The translations under genes were made by a program, and so were the position numbers. A DNA stretch of 64,000 nucleotides from NCBI RefSeq assembly GCF_900103875.1, contig NZ_LT629705.1:3171001-3235000 (forward strand). The letters are read 5' to 3'. Below are positions 37,851 through 49,977 of this stretch, piece after piece. The notes below the pieces were generated by a model that did not search any database, was not told where the DNA came from, and saw nothing but the letters and a program-made list of their open reading frames with translations. Numbering within the stretch: position 1 is the first letter of the stretch; every line of letters starts with the position of its first letter. The stretch comes from Pseudomonas arsenicoxydans (lineage in GTDB: Bacteria > Pseudomonadota > Gammaproteobacteria > Pseudomonadales > Pseudomonadaceae).

Positions 37851-40250
37851 TTAGAGCGAAGCCAACTCAACTTCAGTCTCGACAGCCTTCGCCGCCTTCA
37901 ACTGCCGCATCTGCTCACAACCCCACAACACCCGCTCCGGCGTCGCCGGCGCGTCGATCTTCGGTTGATGCCTGTAGTCGCCCAAGCTCGCCACGGCGTC
38001 CTTGATCGCACACCACGAGGCGATGCCAAGCATGAACGGCGGCTCACCCACAGCCTTGGAATGGAACACCGTGTCTTCCGGGTTCTTGCGGTTTTCCACC
38101 AGCTTCACCCGCAGGTCCAGCGGCATGTCGGCCACCGCCGGGATCTTGTAGCTGGCCGGGCCGTTGGTCATCAATTTGCCCTTGGCATTCCAGACCAGCT
38201 CTTCCATGGTCAGCCAGCCCATGCCCTGAATGAAACCGCCCTCGACCTGACCGATGTCGATGGCCGGGTTCAGCGAGGCGCCGACGTCGTGGAGGATGTC
38301 GGTACGCAGCATCTTGTATTCGCCGGTCAGGGTGTCGACGATCACCTCGCAACAGGCCGCGCCGAAGGCGTAGTAGTAGAACGGCCGACCCCGCGCCTGG
38401 CTACGGTCGTAGAAGATTTTCGGGGTCTTGTAAAACCCGGTGCTCGACAGCGACACCTGAGCGAAATACGCCTGCTGGATCAGCGCTTCAAACGTCAGGA
38501 TGTGATCGCGAATCCGCACGTGACCGTTGTGGAATTCGACGTCTTCTTCGCTGACCTTGTATTGCCGTGCAGCAAATTCGACCAGACGTTTCTTGATGAT
38601 CTCGGCGGCGTTCTGTGCCGCTTTACCGTTCAGGTCGGCGCCGCTGGAAGCTGCGGTCGGCGAGGTGTTCGGCACCTTGTCGGTGTTGGTCGCAGTGATC
38701 TGCACGCGGTCCATTTCCACCTGGAACACCTCGGCCACAACTTGCGCGACTTTGGTGTTCAAACCCTGGCCCATTTCGGTGCCGCCATGGTTCAGGTGGA
38801 TGCTGCCGTCGGTGTAGACGTGGATCAGCGCGCCGGCCTGGTTGAGGAAGCTGGCGGTGAAGGAAATACCAAATTTGACCGGGGTCAGCGCCAGGCCTTT
38901 TTTCAGGATCGGGCTGTTGGCGTTGTAGCGACGGATCGCTTCGCGGCGCTCAAGGTACTGGCTGCTTTCTTCCAGTTCGGCGGTCATTTCCTCGAGCATG
39001 TTGTGCTCGACGGTCTGGTAGTAATGGGTGACGTTGCGCTCGGTCTTGCCGTAGTAGTTGGCCTTGCGCACGGCCAGCGGGTCGAGGCCAAGATGACGGG
39101 CGATGGCGTCCATCACCTCTTCAATTGCGACCATGCCTTGCGGGCCGCCGAAACCACGATACGCCGTGTTCGACGCGGTGTTGGTCTTGCAGCGGTGACC
39201 GTTGATGGTCGCATCGCCCAGGTAGTACGAGTTGTCGGCGTGGAACATCGCACGGTCGACAATCGATGCCGACAGGTCGGGCGAGCAACCGCAGTTGCCG
39301 GCCAGTTCCAGGGCGATGCCGTGCAGGCGGCCGGTGCTGTCAAAGCCCACATCGTACTCGACGTAGAACGGGTGACGCTTGCCGGTCATCAGCATGTCTT
39401 CGACCCGCGGCAGACGCATTTTGGTCGGCTGCCCCGTCAGGTGCGCAATCACCGCGCACAGGCATGCCGGGCTCGCCGCCTGGGTTTCCTTGCCGCCGAA
39501 ACCACCGCCCATGCGGCGCATGTCGACGACGATTTTGTTCATCGACACGTCGAGCACTTCGGCCACGAGTTTTTGCACTTCGGTGGGGTTCTGGGTCGAG
39601 CAGTAAACGATCATGCCGCCGTCTTCGGTCGGCATCACCGAAGAGATCTGGGTTTCGAGGTAGAAGTGTTCCTGGCCGCCGATGTGCAGCGTGCCCTGGA
39701 TGCGATGTTCGGCGGTTGCCAAGGCGCCGGCCGAGTCGCCGCGCTGATGGGTGTGGCTGTCGAGCACGAAATGGCGTTTGCGCAGGGCTTCAACCACGTC
39801 CAGCACTGGCTCGAGATCTTCGTATTCGATGATCGCGGCCATCGCGGCTTTGCGTGCGGTTTCCAGGTCTTTGGCGGCGACGGCCACCACGGGCTGCCCG
39901 ACGAATTGCACCGTATCGATGGCCAGCAATGGATCGCCCGGCAACAACGGGCCGATGTCTTTCAGGCCCGGTACGTCTTCGTGGGTGATGGCAATACGCA
40001 CACCTTCAAAGGCGTAGCAGGGCTTGGTGTCGATGCTGATGATTTTCGCGTGGGCGCGGTCCGACAGGCGTGCGTAAACGTGCAGCTGGTTCGGAAACTC
40101 CAGGCGGTCGTCGATGTACTGCGCTTCACCGGACACGTGCTTGGCGGCGCTGTCGTGCTTGACGCTGCGACCGACGCCGGTGGTCAGGTCCTTGGCGAAC
40201 AGTTCAGCCAGTTCGGCTTGGGTCTTCTCTACAGCGTGATGATTAGACAT
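37851..40250 (-). CDS. xdhB: Xanthine dehydrogenase, molybdenum-binding subunit
   Basis: A 799-aa subunit with the Moco site of xanthine dehydrogenase (hypoxanthine to xanthine to urate). Hallmarks are GVGRSVKHDSAAKHVSGEAQYIDD near the N-terminus, GGFGGKETQA (~248-257), TAYRGFGGPQGM (~362-373), GGTEMGQGLNTK (~500-511) and the catalytic Glu region GEPPFMLGIA (~738-747). Its start overlaps the xdhA stop by 8 bp, so they are coupled. Length is normal for the bacterial two-subunit enzyme. Confidence 0.96.
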   Translation of the reverse strand: MSNHHAVEKTQAELAELFAKDLTTGVGRSVKHDSAAKHVSGEAQYIDDRLEFPNQLHVYARLSDRAHAKIISIDTKPCYAFEGVRIAITHEDVPGLKDIGPLLPGDPLLAIDTVQFVGQPVVAVAAKDLETARKAAMAAIIEYEDLEPVLDVVEALRKRHFVLDSHTHQRGDSAGALATAEHRIQGTLHIGGQEHFYLETQISSVMPTEDGGMIVYCSTQNPTEVQKLVAEVLDVSMNKIVVDMRRMGGGFGGKETQAASPACLCAVIAHLTGQPTKMRLPRVEDMLMTGKRHPFYVEYDVGFDSTGRLHGIALELAGNCGCSPDLSASIVDRAMFHADNSYYLGDATINGHRCKTNTASNTAYRGFGGPQGMVAIEEVMDAIARHLGLDPLAVRKANYYGKTERNVTHYYQTVEHNMLEEMTAELEESSQYLERREAIRRYNANSPILKKGLALTPVKFGISFTASFLNQAGALIHVYTDGSIHLNHGGTEMGQGLNTKVAQVVAEVFQVEMDRVQITATNTDKVPNTSPTAASSGADLNGKAAQNAAEIIKKRLVEFAARQYKVSEEDVEFHNGHVRIRDHILTFEALIQQAYFAQVSLSSTGFYKTPKIFYDRSQARGRPFYYYAFGAACCEVIVDTLTGEYKMLRTDILHDVGASLNPAIDIGQVEGGFIQGMGWLTMEELVWNAKGKLMTNGPASYKIPAVADMPLDLRVKLVENRKNPEDTVFHSKAVGEPPFMLGIASWCAIKDAVASLGDYRHQPKIDAPATPERVLWGCEQMRQLKAAKAVETEVELASL

Positions 40251-41697
40251 AAGCGGTCACCCGAGTCTCGATGTGCGGTGTTTGCAGTTCGATGAAGTAT
40301 TTACGCAGCAGGTTCTGCGCGCTGAGCAGGCGGTATTCCTTGCTGGCGCGGAAGTCAGAGAGCGGCGTGAAATCTTCGGCCAGTGCTGCGCAGGCGCGTT
40401 CGACGGTGGCGTTGTTGAACGGCGAGCCGAGCAACACGGCTTCGCAGTTACTGGCGCGTTTCGGAATCGCGGCCATGCCGCCGAAGGCGACACGGGCGTC
40501 AGCGACCACGCCGTTGTCGATGCGCAGGTTGAACGCGGCGCAGACGGCGGAAATGTCATCGTCCAGACGTTTGGATACTTTGTAGGCGCGGAACAATTGT
40601 TCGGCGCTGGCACGCGGCACGATGATCTTTTCGATGAACTCGCTTTCCTGGCGCGCGGTGACCCGGTAATCGATGAAGTAGTCTTCCAGCGCCATCGTGC
40701 GGCGGGTTTCGCCTTTGCACAAAACGATCTGCGCGCCGAGGGCGATCAGCAGCGGTGGCGAATCACCGATGGGCGAGGCGTTGCCGATGTTGCCGCCGAG
40801 GGTGCCCTGGTTGCGGATCTGCAAGGACGCGAAGCGTTGCAGCAGTTCGCCGAAGTCCGGGTATTCGGCTTTCAAGGCGTCGTAGCAATCGGAGAGGGCG
40901 GTCGCGGCGCCGATTTCCAGGCGGTCGTCGAAACGCTCGATGCGCTTCATTTCGGCGACATTGCCCACGTAAATTATCACCGGCAGCGTGCGGTGGAACT
41001 GAGTGACTTCCAGCGCCAGATCCGTCCCGCCGGCCAGCAGGCGCGCCTGTGGATAAGCGTCGTAGAGGTCAGCCAGATCGGCCACGGTCAGCGGCACCAG
41101 GCAACGCTTGTCGCCGCTGTTGAGTTCGCCGATGTCGGTGGGGGCGATGGCCTTCAGGCGCGCGATGGTCTCGGCTTCACGGGCATCGAACTGGTCTGGC
41201 TGTTTGGCGCAGCAGGATTGCTCGGCGGCTTGCAGGATCGGCCTATAGCCGGTGCAGCGGCAGAGGTTGCCGGCCAGTGCTTCGTGTGCCTTGTGCGAGT
41301 CGGGTTGATCGCTGTTCTTTTGCAGCGCGAACAGCGACATCACGAAGCCCGGGGTGCAGAAGCCGCATTGCGAGCCGTGACACTCGACCATGGCTTTCTG
41401 CACGCTGTGCAGCTCGCCCTGGTGCTTGAGGTCTTCGACGCTGATCAATTGTTTGCCGTGCAATGACGACACGAACGTCAGGCACGAGTTGAGGCTGCGA
41501 TAGCGAATGTGTTCGCGCCCATCGTCATCCGTTTGCAGCTCGCCGACCACCACGGTGCAGGCACCACAGTCACCGCTGGCGCAGCCTTCTTTGGTGCCGG
41601 GCTTGCCCACATGGTCGCGCAGATAATTGAGCACGGTCAGGTTTGGGTCCAGGGCGTGCTCGCTACGGAGTTCCTGGTTAAGTAAAAACTGGATCAC
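40243..41697 (-). CDS. xdhA: Xanthine dehydrogenase, FeS/FAD subunit
   Basis: A 484-aa subunit. Two [2Fe-2S] domains come first: EGCASGDCGACTVVV with a distal Cys in SLNSCLTF (residues ~38-75), and CGFCTPGFVMSL with NLCRCTGYRPI (~110-155). The FAD domain follows (~190-480) with AGGTDLALEV and TLGGNIGNASPIGDSPP. It passes electrons from the Moco subunit to NAD+. It is the first gene of the operon; a tandem TGAC-N6-GTCA operator lies 59-95 bp upstream. Confidence 0.96.
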   Translation of the reverse strand: MIQFLLNQELRSEHALDPNLTVLNYLRDHVGKPGTKEGCASGDCGACTVVVGELQTDDDGREHIRYRSLNSCLTFVSSLHGKQLISVEDLKHQGELHSVQKAMVECHGSQCGFCTPGFVMSLFALQKNSDQPDSHKAHEALAGNLCRCTGYRPILQAAEQSCCAKQPDQFDAREAETIARLKAIAPTDIGELNSGDKRCLVPLTVADLADLYDAYPQARLLAGGTDLALEVTQFHRTLPVIIYVGNVAEMKRIERFDDRLEIGAATALSDCYDALKAEYPDFGELLQRFASLQIRNQGTLGGNIGNASPIGDSPPLLIALGAQIVLCKGETRRTMALEDYFIDYRVTARQESEFIEKIIVPRASAEQLFRAYKVSKRLDDDISAVCAAFNLRIDNGVVADARVAFGGMAAIPKRASNCEAVLLGSPFNNATVERACAALAEDFTPLSDFRASKEYRLLSAQNLLRKYFIELQTPHIETRVTAYV

Positions 41698-41755
41698 GGA
41701 AGGCCTCGCAGACTCATTATTGTTGTTAACCGACTTGAACCGAATTTATCAGGTC

Positions 41756-41792
41756 TGACTTTGCGGTCAATGATTTTCTGACTTAAAGGTCA
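41756..41792. promoter_or_regulatory. Tandem dyads TGAC-N6-GTCA upstream of xdhA
   Basis: TGACTTTGCGGTCA (41756-41769) and TGACTTAAAGGTCA (41779-41792) are two copies of the same inverted repeat, 23 bp apart centre to centre, about two helical turns. They stand between divergent xdhA and the GntR gene at 41964, so this regulator, or the FCD regulator at 34.6 kb, is the likely binder. Confidence 0.6.
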
Positions 41793-41963
41793 GGAAATAG
41801 CATTTTGTCGATCAACGACTCGTTCCTTCATTATTGACCCTCGCGGGATAGCTTGCCTTTTGCGTGATTCGTGCCAAAAACCGCTGAGTGGGCACTCCGC
41901 CATGACCCTTCATGTGCGCTACACTGCGCCGCTTGTACAGATCGAAGAATTTGAAGGACACCC

Positions 41964-42623
41964 ATGACGTTCAAGGCGCCGGACAGCCTCGCCGAGCAAA
42001 TCGCCCACCACCTCGCCGAACGCATCATTCGCGGCGAAATGAAGCCGGGAGAGCGCATCCAGGAACAGAAGGTCACGCAGGCCCTCAATGTCAGCCGCGG
42101 ATCAGTCCGTGAGGCTTTGCTGATCCTCGAACGCCGCCACTTGATCGCGATCCTGCCGCGACGGGGCGCACATGTCACCGAGCTCACGGCCCACAAGGTC
42201 CAAAGCCTGTGCACGCTGATGAGCGAACTTTACATTCTGCTCGGCAATGCCGTGGCCAGCGGCTGGAAAGTCCAGGCCGACATGGCGCCGTTCGTCCAGA
42301 TCCAGCAGCGCCTGGCCGCCAGCTATGAGCGACAGGACATCCGCACCTTCGTTGACGACAGCTTCAACGTGATGCGTGCTGCGTATCCGTTTGCCAACAA
42401 CCCTTATTTGCAGGAAACCGTCGAGAATCTGCAGCCGGCCATGAGCCGCGCGTATTTTCTCGCCCTGGACCAGCGCAAAGCGTCGATGAGCGAATTTCTT
42501 GAGCTGTTCGAACGCCTGCTGGCGGCAGTGCTGGCCCGGGACTTTGCGCAGATTCGCGAAGTGCTGACGGCGTATGCCCAGCGCAGCTGCGATCTGGTGG
42601 TTTCCGCCCTGACGGACGCTTAA
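41964..42623 (+). CDS. GntR-family regulator, FCD subfamily
   Basis: A 219-aa regulator. The winged helix (~residues 5-72) has ADERIIRGEMKPGERIQEQKVTQAL-like spacing with NVSRGSVREALLILERRHLIAILPRRGAHV, and an FCD helical domain follows. It is divergent from the xdh operon, whose upstream region holds two dyads. Its stop is only 2 bp ahead of the smc start, and the GntR-smc order is common in Pseudomonas, so it may simply be the upstream neighbour of smc. Confidence 0.9.
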   Translation: MTFKAPDSLAEQIAHHLAERIIRGEMKPGERIQEQKVTQALNVSRGSVREALLILERRHLIAILPRRGAHVTELTAHKVQSLCTLMSELYILLGNAVASGWKVQADMAPFVQIQQRLAASYERQDIRTFVDDSFNVMRAAYPFANNPYLQETVENLQPAMSRAYFLALDQRKASMSEFLELFERLLAAVLARDFAQIREVLTAYAQRSCDLVVSALTDA

Positions 42624-42625
42624 GC

Positions 42626-45600
42626 GTGCGGCTAAAGTGCATCAAGCTGGCGGGGTTCAAATCCTTCGTCGACCCGACCACGGTGAACTTCCCCAGCAAC
42701 ATGGCGGCCGTCGTCGGGCCCAATGGCTGCGGCAAGTCGAACATCATCGACGCCGTACGTTGGGTGATGGGCGAGAGCTCGGCCAAGAACTTGCGTGGCG
42801 AGTCGATGACCGACGTCATCTTCAATGGTTCGACCAGCCGAAAACCGGTGAGTCAGGCCAGCATCGAGCTGGTGTTCGATAACTCCGACGGCACGTTGCT
42901 CGGCGAATACGCCGCCTATGCGGAAATTTCCATTCGCCGCAAAGTGACCCGCGACAGTCAGACCACCTACTACCTCAACGGCACCAAATGCCGGCGTCGC
43001 GATATCACCGATATCTTCCTCGGCACCGGCCTGGGCCCGCGCAGCTATTCGATTATCGAGCAGGGGATGATCTCCAAGCTGATCGAGTCGAAGCCCGAAG
43101 ACCTGCGCAACTTTATTGAAGAAGCCGCGGGCATCTCCAAATACAAGGAGCGTCGGCGCGAGACTGAAAACCGTATCCGTCGCACCCACGAAAACCTGGC
43201 CCGCCTGACCGACCTGCGTGAAGAACTTGAACGCCAGCTCGAACGCTTGCACCGCCAGGCCGAGGCCGCCAGGAAGTATCAGGAATACAAGGGCGAGGAG
43301 CGTCAGCTCAAGGCCCAGCTGTCGGCCCTGCGCTGGCAGGCATTGAACGAACAGGTCGGCCAGCGCGAAGCGATCATCGGTAATCAGGAAGTCACGTTCG
43401 AAGCGTTGGTCGCCGAGCAACGCAACGCCGATGCGGCCATCGAGCGCTTGCGCGACGGGCACCATGACCTGTCCGAGCGCTTCAATCTGGTGCAGGGGCG
43501 TTTCTATTCGGTCGGTGGCGATATCGCTCGGGTCGAACAGAGCATCCAGCACGGCCAGCAGCGTTTGCGGCAGTTGCAGGACGATCTCAAAGAAGCCGAG
43601 CGCGCGCGTCTGGAAACCGAATCCCACTTGGGCCATGACCGCACCTTGCTGCTGACCCTCGGCGAAGAGCTGGACATGCTCACCCCCGAGCAGGAAGTCA
43701 CCAGCGCCGCCGCCGAAGAAGCCGCCGCCGCGCTGGAAGAATCCGAAACCACCATGCACGCCTGGCAGGAGCAGTGGGATACGTTCAACCTCACCGCCGC
43801 CGAACCGCGTCGCCAGTCTGAAGTGCAGCAATCACGCATCCAGCAGCTGGAAACCAGCATGGAGCGTTTGGCCGACCGGCAGAAGCGCCTTGGCGAAGAG
43901 CGTGCGTTGCTCTCGGCGGACCCGGAAGACGCGGCGATCATGGAGCTCAGCGAGCAGTTGGCCGCGTCCGAGGCCACGCTGGAAGATTTGCAGGCCAGCG
44001 AAGAAGCGCAGGTCGAACGTCTTGAGCAACTGCGGCAGGAATTGCAGCTTGCCCTGCAAAACCAGCAACAGGCCCAGGGCGATTTGCAACGCCTCAACGG
44101 TCGTCTCGCATCGCTTGAAGCGTTGCAGCAAGCGGCACTCGATCCGGGCACCGGCACCGCTGAATGGCTGCGCGATCAGCACTTGGCCGACCGTCCGCGC
44201 CTGGCCGAGGGCCTGAAAGTCGAAGCGGGTTGGGAGCTGGCGGTGGAAACCGTGCTGGGCGCCGACCTGCAAGCGGTGCTGGTGGACGATTTCGGCGACT
44301 TCGATCTGGCCGGTTTTGCCCAAGGCGATTTGCGCTTGCTCAGCCCGGCCAGTGATGGCGTGCGGGTGCCGGGCAGCCTGCTCGATAAAGTTGAAGCATC
44401 TGTTGATCTGTCGCCCTGGTTGGGCCAGGTCAAACCGGTCGACACCCTTGAGCAGGCCTTGGCCTTGCGCGGTCAATTGGCCGCCGGTGAGAGCCTGATC
44501 AGCCGCGATGGCTACTGGGTCGGCCGGCACTTTTTACGCGTGCGCCGGGCCAGTGAAGCGGAAAGCGGCGTGCTCGCCCGTGGCCAGGAAATCCAGCGTC
44601 TGACCCAAGAGCGCGAAGAGCGCGAAGCCACGGTCGAGACCCTCGAAACGAAATTGCAAAACCTGCGGGCGCAACAACGTCAGCAGGAAAACGGTCGTGA
44701 GCATTTGCGTCGTCTGCTGCAAGACGAAGCGCGTCAGCAGGGCGAGCTGAAGGCTCAGTTATCCGCCGGCAAAGCCAAGGCCGAACAACTGACCTTGCGC
44801 CGCACACGGTTGGACGAAGAGCTCACCGAACTGGCCGAGCAGCGCGCGCTGGAACACGAAAACATCGGTGAAGCGCGCCTGCAATTGCAGGAAGCCCTCG
44901 ATGCCATGGCGCTGGACACCGAGCAACGCGAGTTGCTGCTGGCCCAGCGCGACAGCCTGCGCGAGCGACTTGATCGCGTGCGTCAGGAAGCCCGGCAGCA
45001 CAAGGATCACGCTCATCAATTGGCTGTGCGTCTGGGCTCGCTCAAGGCGCAACACGACTCCACGCGCCAGGCGTTGGAGCGACTGGAAATGCAGTCCGAG
45101 CGCCTGACCGAAAAGCGCGAACAACTGAGTCTCAATCTGGAGGAGGGCGAGGCACCACTGGAAGAGTTGCGCTTGAAACTCGAAGAGTTGCTCGACAAGC
45201 GCATGACCGTTGACGAAGAACTCAAGACCGCGCAAATCGCGCTGGAAGACGCCGACCGCGAGCTGCGCGACGCCGAGAAACGCCGTCACCAGGCCGAACA
45301 GCAGTCGCAGTTGATTCGGGGGCAGATGGAAACCCAGCGCATGGAATGGCAAGCCCTGACCGTGCGCCGCAAGACCCTCGAAGATCAATTGCTGGAAGAC
45401 GGCTACGACCTTCACGGTGTACTCGCCACGCTGACGACCGAGGCCAACGAGACGGACGCCGAGGAAGAACTTGAACGCATTGCCGCACGCATTCAGCGCC
45501 TCGGTGCGATCAACCTGGCGGCCATCGACGAATACACGCAACAATCCGAGCGCAAACGTTATCTGGACGCGCAGAACGACGATCTGGTGGAAGCACTGGA

Positions 45601-46114
45601 CACCCTCGAGAACGTGATCCGCAAGATCGACAAGGAAACCCGCAACCGCTTCAAAGATACCTTTGATCAGATCAATGGCGGTTTACAGGCTCTTTTCCCG
45701 AAAGTTTTCGGTGGAGGACGCGCGTATTTGGAACTGACGGGCGAAGATCTACTCGATACAGGGGTAACGATCATGGCGCAGCCGCCAGGAAAGAAGAACA
45801 GCACCATCCATTTGCTCTCCGGTGGCGAAAAAGCCCTGACGGCATTGGCCCTGGTGTTTGCCATCTTCAAGTTGAATCCGGCGCCGTTCTGCATGCTTGA
45901 TGAAGTTGACGCACCACTGGACGACGCTAACGTGGGACGCTACGCACGGTTGGTTAAAGAGATGTCGGAAACGGTGCAATTCATCTACATCACCCACAAC
46001 AAGATCGCCATGGAAATGGCCGATCAACTGATGGGGGTGACGATGCACGAACCGGGTTGCTCGCGTCTGGTGGCAGTGGATGTCGAAGAGGCAATGGCGA
46101 TGGTGGACGCCTAG
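42626..46114 (+). CDS. smc: Chromosome partition protein SMC
   Basis: A 1162-aa condensin-type ATPase that compacts and segregates the chromosome. The N-terminal head has Walker A GPNGCGKSNIIDAVRW (residues ~32-47). Two long coiled coils (~165-500 and ~660-1000) flank a hinge around residues 515-650. The C-terminal head has the signature LSGGEKALTALALVFAIF and Walker B FCMLDEVDAPLDD. GTG start at 42626. It is followed by zipA and ligA as usual in the genus. Confidence 0.97.
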   Translation: MRLKCIKLAGFKSFVDPTTVNFPSNMAAVVGPNGCGKSNIIDAVRWVMGESSAKNLRGESMTDVIFNGSTSRKPVSQASIELVFDNSDGTLLGEYAAYAEISIRRKVTRDSQTTYYLNGTKCRRRDITDIFLGTGLGPRSYSIIEQGMISKLIESKPEDLRNFIEEAAGISKYKERRRETENRIRRTHENLARLTDLREELERQLERLHRQAEAARKYQEYKGEERQLKAQLSALRWQALNEQVGQREAIIGNQEVTFEALVAEQRNADAAIERLRDGHHDLSERFNLVQGRFYSVGGDIARVEQSIQHGQQRLRQLQDDLKEAERARLETESHLGHDRTLLLTLGEELDMLTPEQEVTSAAAEEAAAALEESETTMHAWQEQWDTFNLTAAEPRRQSEVQQSRIQQLETSMERLADRQKRLGEERALLSADPEDAAIMELSEQLAASEATLEDLQASEEAQVERLEQLRQELQLALQNQQQAQGDLQRLNGRLASLEALQQAALDPGTGTAEWLRDQHLADRPRLAEGLKVEAGWELAVETVLGADLQAVLVDDFGDFDLAGFAQGDLRLLSPASDGVRVPGSLLDKVEASVDLSPWLGQVKPVDTLEQALALRGQLAAGESLISRDGYWVGRHFLRVRRASEAESGVLARGQEIQRLTQEREEREATVETLETKLQNLRAQQRQQENGREHLRRLLQDEARQQGELKAQLSAGKAKAEQLTLRRTRLDEELTELAEQRALEHENIGEARLQLQEALDAMALDTEQRELLLAQRDSLRERLDRVRQEARQHKDHAHQLAVRLGSLKAQHDSTRQALERLEMQSERLTEKREQLSLNLEEGEAPLEELRLKLEELLDKRMTVDEELKTAQIALEDADRELRDAEKRRHQAEQQSQLIRGQMETQRMEWQALTVRRKTLEDQLLEDGYDLHGVLATLTTEANETDAEEELERIAARIQRLGAINLAAIDEYTQQSERKRYLDAQNDDLVEALDTLENVIRKIDKETRNRFKDTFDQINGGLQALFPKVFGGGRAYLELTGEDLLDTGVTIMAQPPGKKNSTIHLLSGGEKALTALALVFAIFKLNPAPFCMLDEVDAPLDDANVGRYARLVKEMSETVQFIYITHNKIAMEMADQLMGVTMHEPGCSRLVAVDVEEAMAMVDA

Positions 46115-46126
46115 CGGCGCAGTTAG

Positions 46127-46193
46127 AAGCCAAAAGCCTCAAGCTTCAAGAGGAGTGACTTGAGGCTTGAAGCTTGCGACTTTTAGCTTGAGC
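46127..46193 (+). terminator. Hairpin/terminator region after smc
   Basis: AAGCCTCAAGCTTCAAG and CTTGAGGCTTGAAGCTTG can fold in two overlapping registers, and are followed by CGACTTTTAGC. It lies 12-80 bp after the smc stop. Confidence 0.65.
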
Positions 46194-46429
46194 TGCGCAT
46201 GCCATGCGTCTGTGCGGGTTGTTGAATGAAGATGGCAAATCGACACAATTTGCGCAGCGATTTTGACAGACGGTGTAAAGTTACCTTTGGTCGTGCTAGT
46301 TTAATGTCAATTTTTCGTATACGTGGGCAAAACGCCTGTCAGAACATAGAGTTGGCGCCACGTTTTAAAGCGGTTTACGAGTTGTAAACCCCTTATTTTT
46401 CAGCATTTTTTATAGAGGCACGGGATTAA
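46194..46429. other. zipA upstream region
   Basis: 236 bp with no gene. The sequence becomes AT-rich near GTGCTAGTTTAATGTCAATTTTTCGTATACG, and a promoter for zipA-ligA is expected here; no clear operator was seen. Confidence 0.5.
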
Positions 46430-47284
46430 ATGGAAATCGGTCTGCGCGAGTGGCTGATCGTCATCGGCATTATTGTCATTGCCGGTATTCTTTTCGATGG
46501 CTGGCGTCGCATGCGCGGCGGCAAGGGAAAACTGAAATTCCGTCTTGACCGAAGTTTGTCCAACCTGCCGGACGAGGACACCAGCGCCGAGCTGTTGGGC
46601 CCGCCTCGTGTGCTGGATACGCATAAAGAACCGCAGCTGGACGAGCATGATCTGCCGTCGGTAAGCATGCCGGCCCGGGAACCCCGCGAATCGGGTTCCA
46701 AGCGCGGCAAGCGTGGCCATGGCGAGCCGTCGCAGGGTGACATGAACCTCAGCCTGGACCTCGATGGCGGCCCGAGCTTCAGCAGCCGTGACGATGACTT
46801 CCCGGATGACAGCAAATCCGCGCCTTCGGTCAGCGACAAGGAACAACCGCAAGCCGAAGAAGTGCTGGTGATCAGCGTCATCTGCCGTGATGCGGCAGGC
46901 TTCAAGGGCCCGGCGTTGTTGCAGAACATTCTGGAAAGCGGTCTGCGTTTCGGCGAAATGGATATTTTCCACCGCCACGAAAGCATGGCCGGCAATGGCG
47001 AAGTCCTGTTCTCCATGGCCAATGCGGTCAAGCCGGGCGTGTTCGATCTGGACGACATCGACCATTTCAGCACGCCTGCGGTGAGCTTTTTCCTCGGTCT
47101 GCCAGGTCCGCGTCATCCGAAACAGGCTTTCGACGTGATGGTTGCCGCTGCACGCAAGCTGTCCCAGGAGCTGAACGGTGAACTCAAGGACGATCAGCGC
47201 AGCGTGCTGACCGCCCAGACCATCGAACACTACCGTCAGCGTATCGTTGAATTCGAACGCCGCGCTCTGACCCAGAAACGATAA
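46430..47284 (+). CDS. zipA: Cell division protein ZipA
   Basis: A 284-aa bitopic membrane protein that tethers FtsZ to the inner membrane during division. N-terminal membrane anchor [21 protein letters not shown] (residues ~4-24), a charged and proline-containing linker (~30-140), then the FtsZ-binding ZipA_C domain (~143-275) with [36 protein letters not shown]. It is followed by a class A REP pair and then ligA. Confidence 0.96.
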   Translation: MEIGLREWLIVIGIIVIAGILFDGWRRMRGGKGKLKFRLDRSLSNLPDEDTSAELLGPPRVLDTHKEPQLDEHDLPSVSMPAREPRESGSKRGKRGHGEPSQGDMNLSLDLDGGPSFSSRDDDFPDDSKSAPSVSDKEQPQAEEVLVISVICRDAAGFKGPALLQNILESGLRFGEMDIFHRHESMAGNGEVLFSMANAVKPGVFDLDDIDHFSTPAVSFFLGLPGPRHPKQAFDVMVAAARKLSQELNGELKDDQRSVLTAQTIEHYRQRIVEFERRALTQKR

Positions 47285-47287
47285 AGG

Positions 47288-47384
47288 CAAAAGATCGCAG
47301 CCTCGTTTCACTCGACAGCTCCTACAGGATGAACGCATTCCAATGTAGGAGCTGTCGAGTGAAACGAGGCTGCGATCTCTTGAT
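47288..47384. repeat. REP pair, class A
   Basis: Inverted copies of AAGATCGCAGCCTCGTTTCA, continuing CTCGACAGCTCCTACA, between zipA and ligA. Confidence 0.9.
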
Positions 47385-47403
47385 CTTGATGAGATGAGAT
47401 TGA

Positions 47404-49800
<2,397 letters not shown>

Positions 49801-49806
49801 GCTCGC

Positions 49807-49898
49807 CAAGATCGCAGCCTCGTTTCACTCGACAGCTCCTACATTGGAATGCGTGCTCTTTGTAGGAGCTGTCGAGTGAAACGAGGCTGCGATCTTTT
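49807..49898. repeat. REP pair, class A
   Basis: Inverted class A elements directly after the ligA stop. It is the last class A copy in the window. Confidence 0.9.
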
Positions 49899-49977
49899 GA
49901 TTTTCCCAACGCAAAACATCGGAACGATCATGGCGCGTGAATGATCTAGTCTTGGCAAGCCCCAGGGAGAGATCGTC

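Noticed and set aside
37965..40295. 776-aa plus-strand frame opposite xdhB
   Set aside because: Antisense shadow of a GC-rich gene; the minus strand carries the full Moco motifs.
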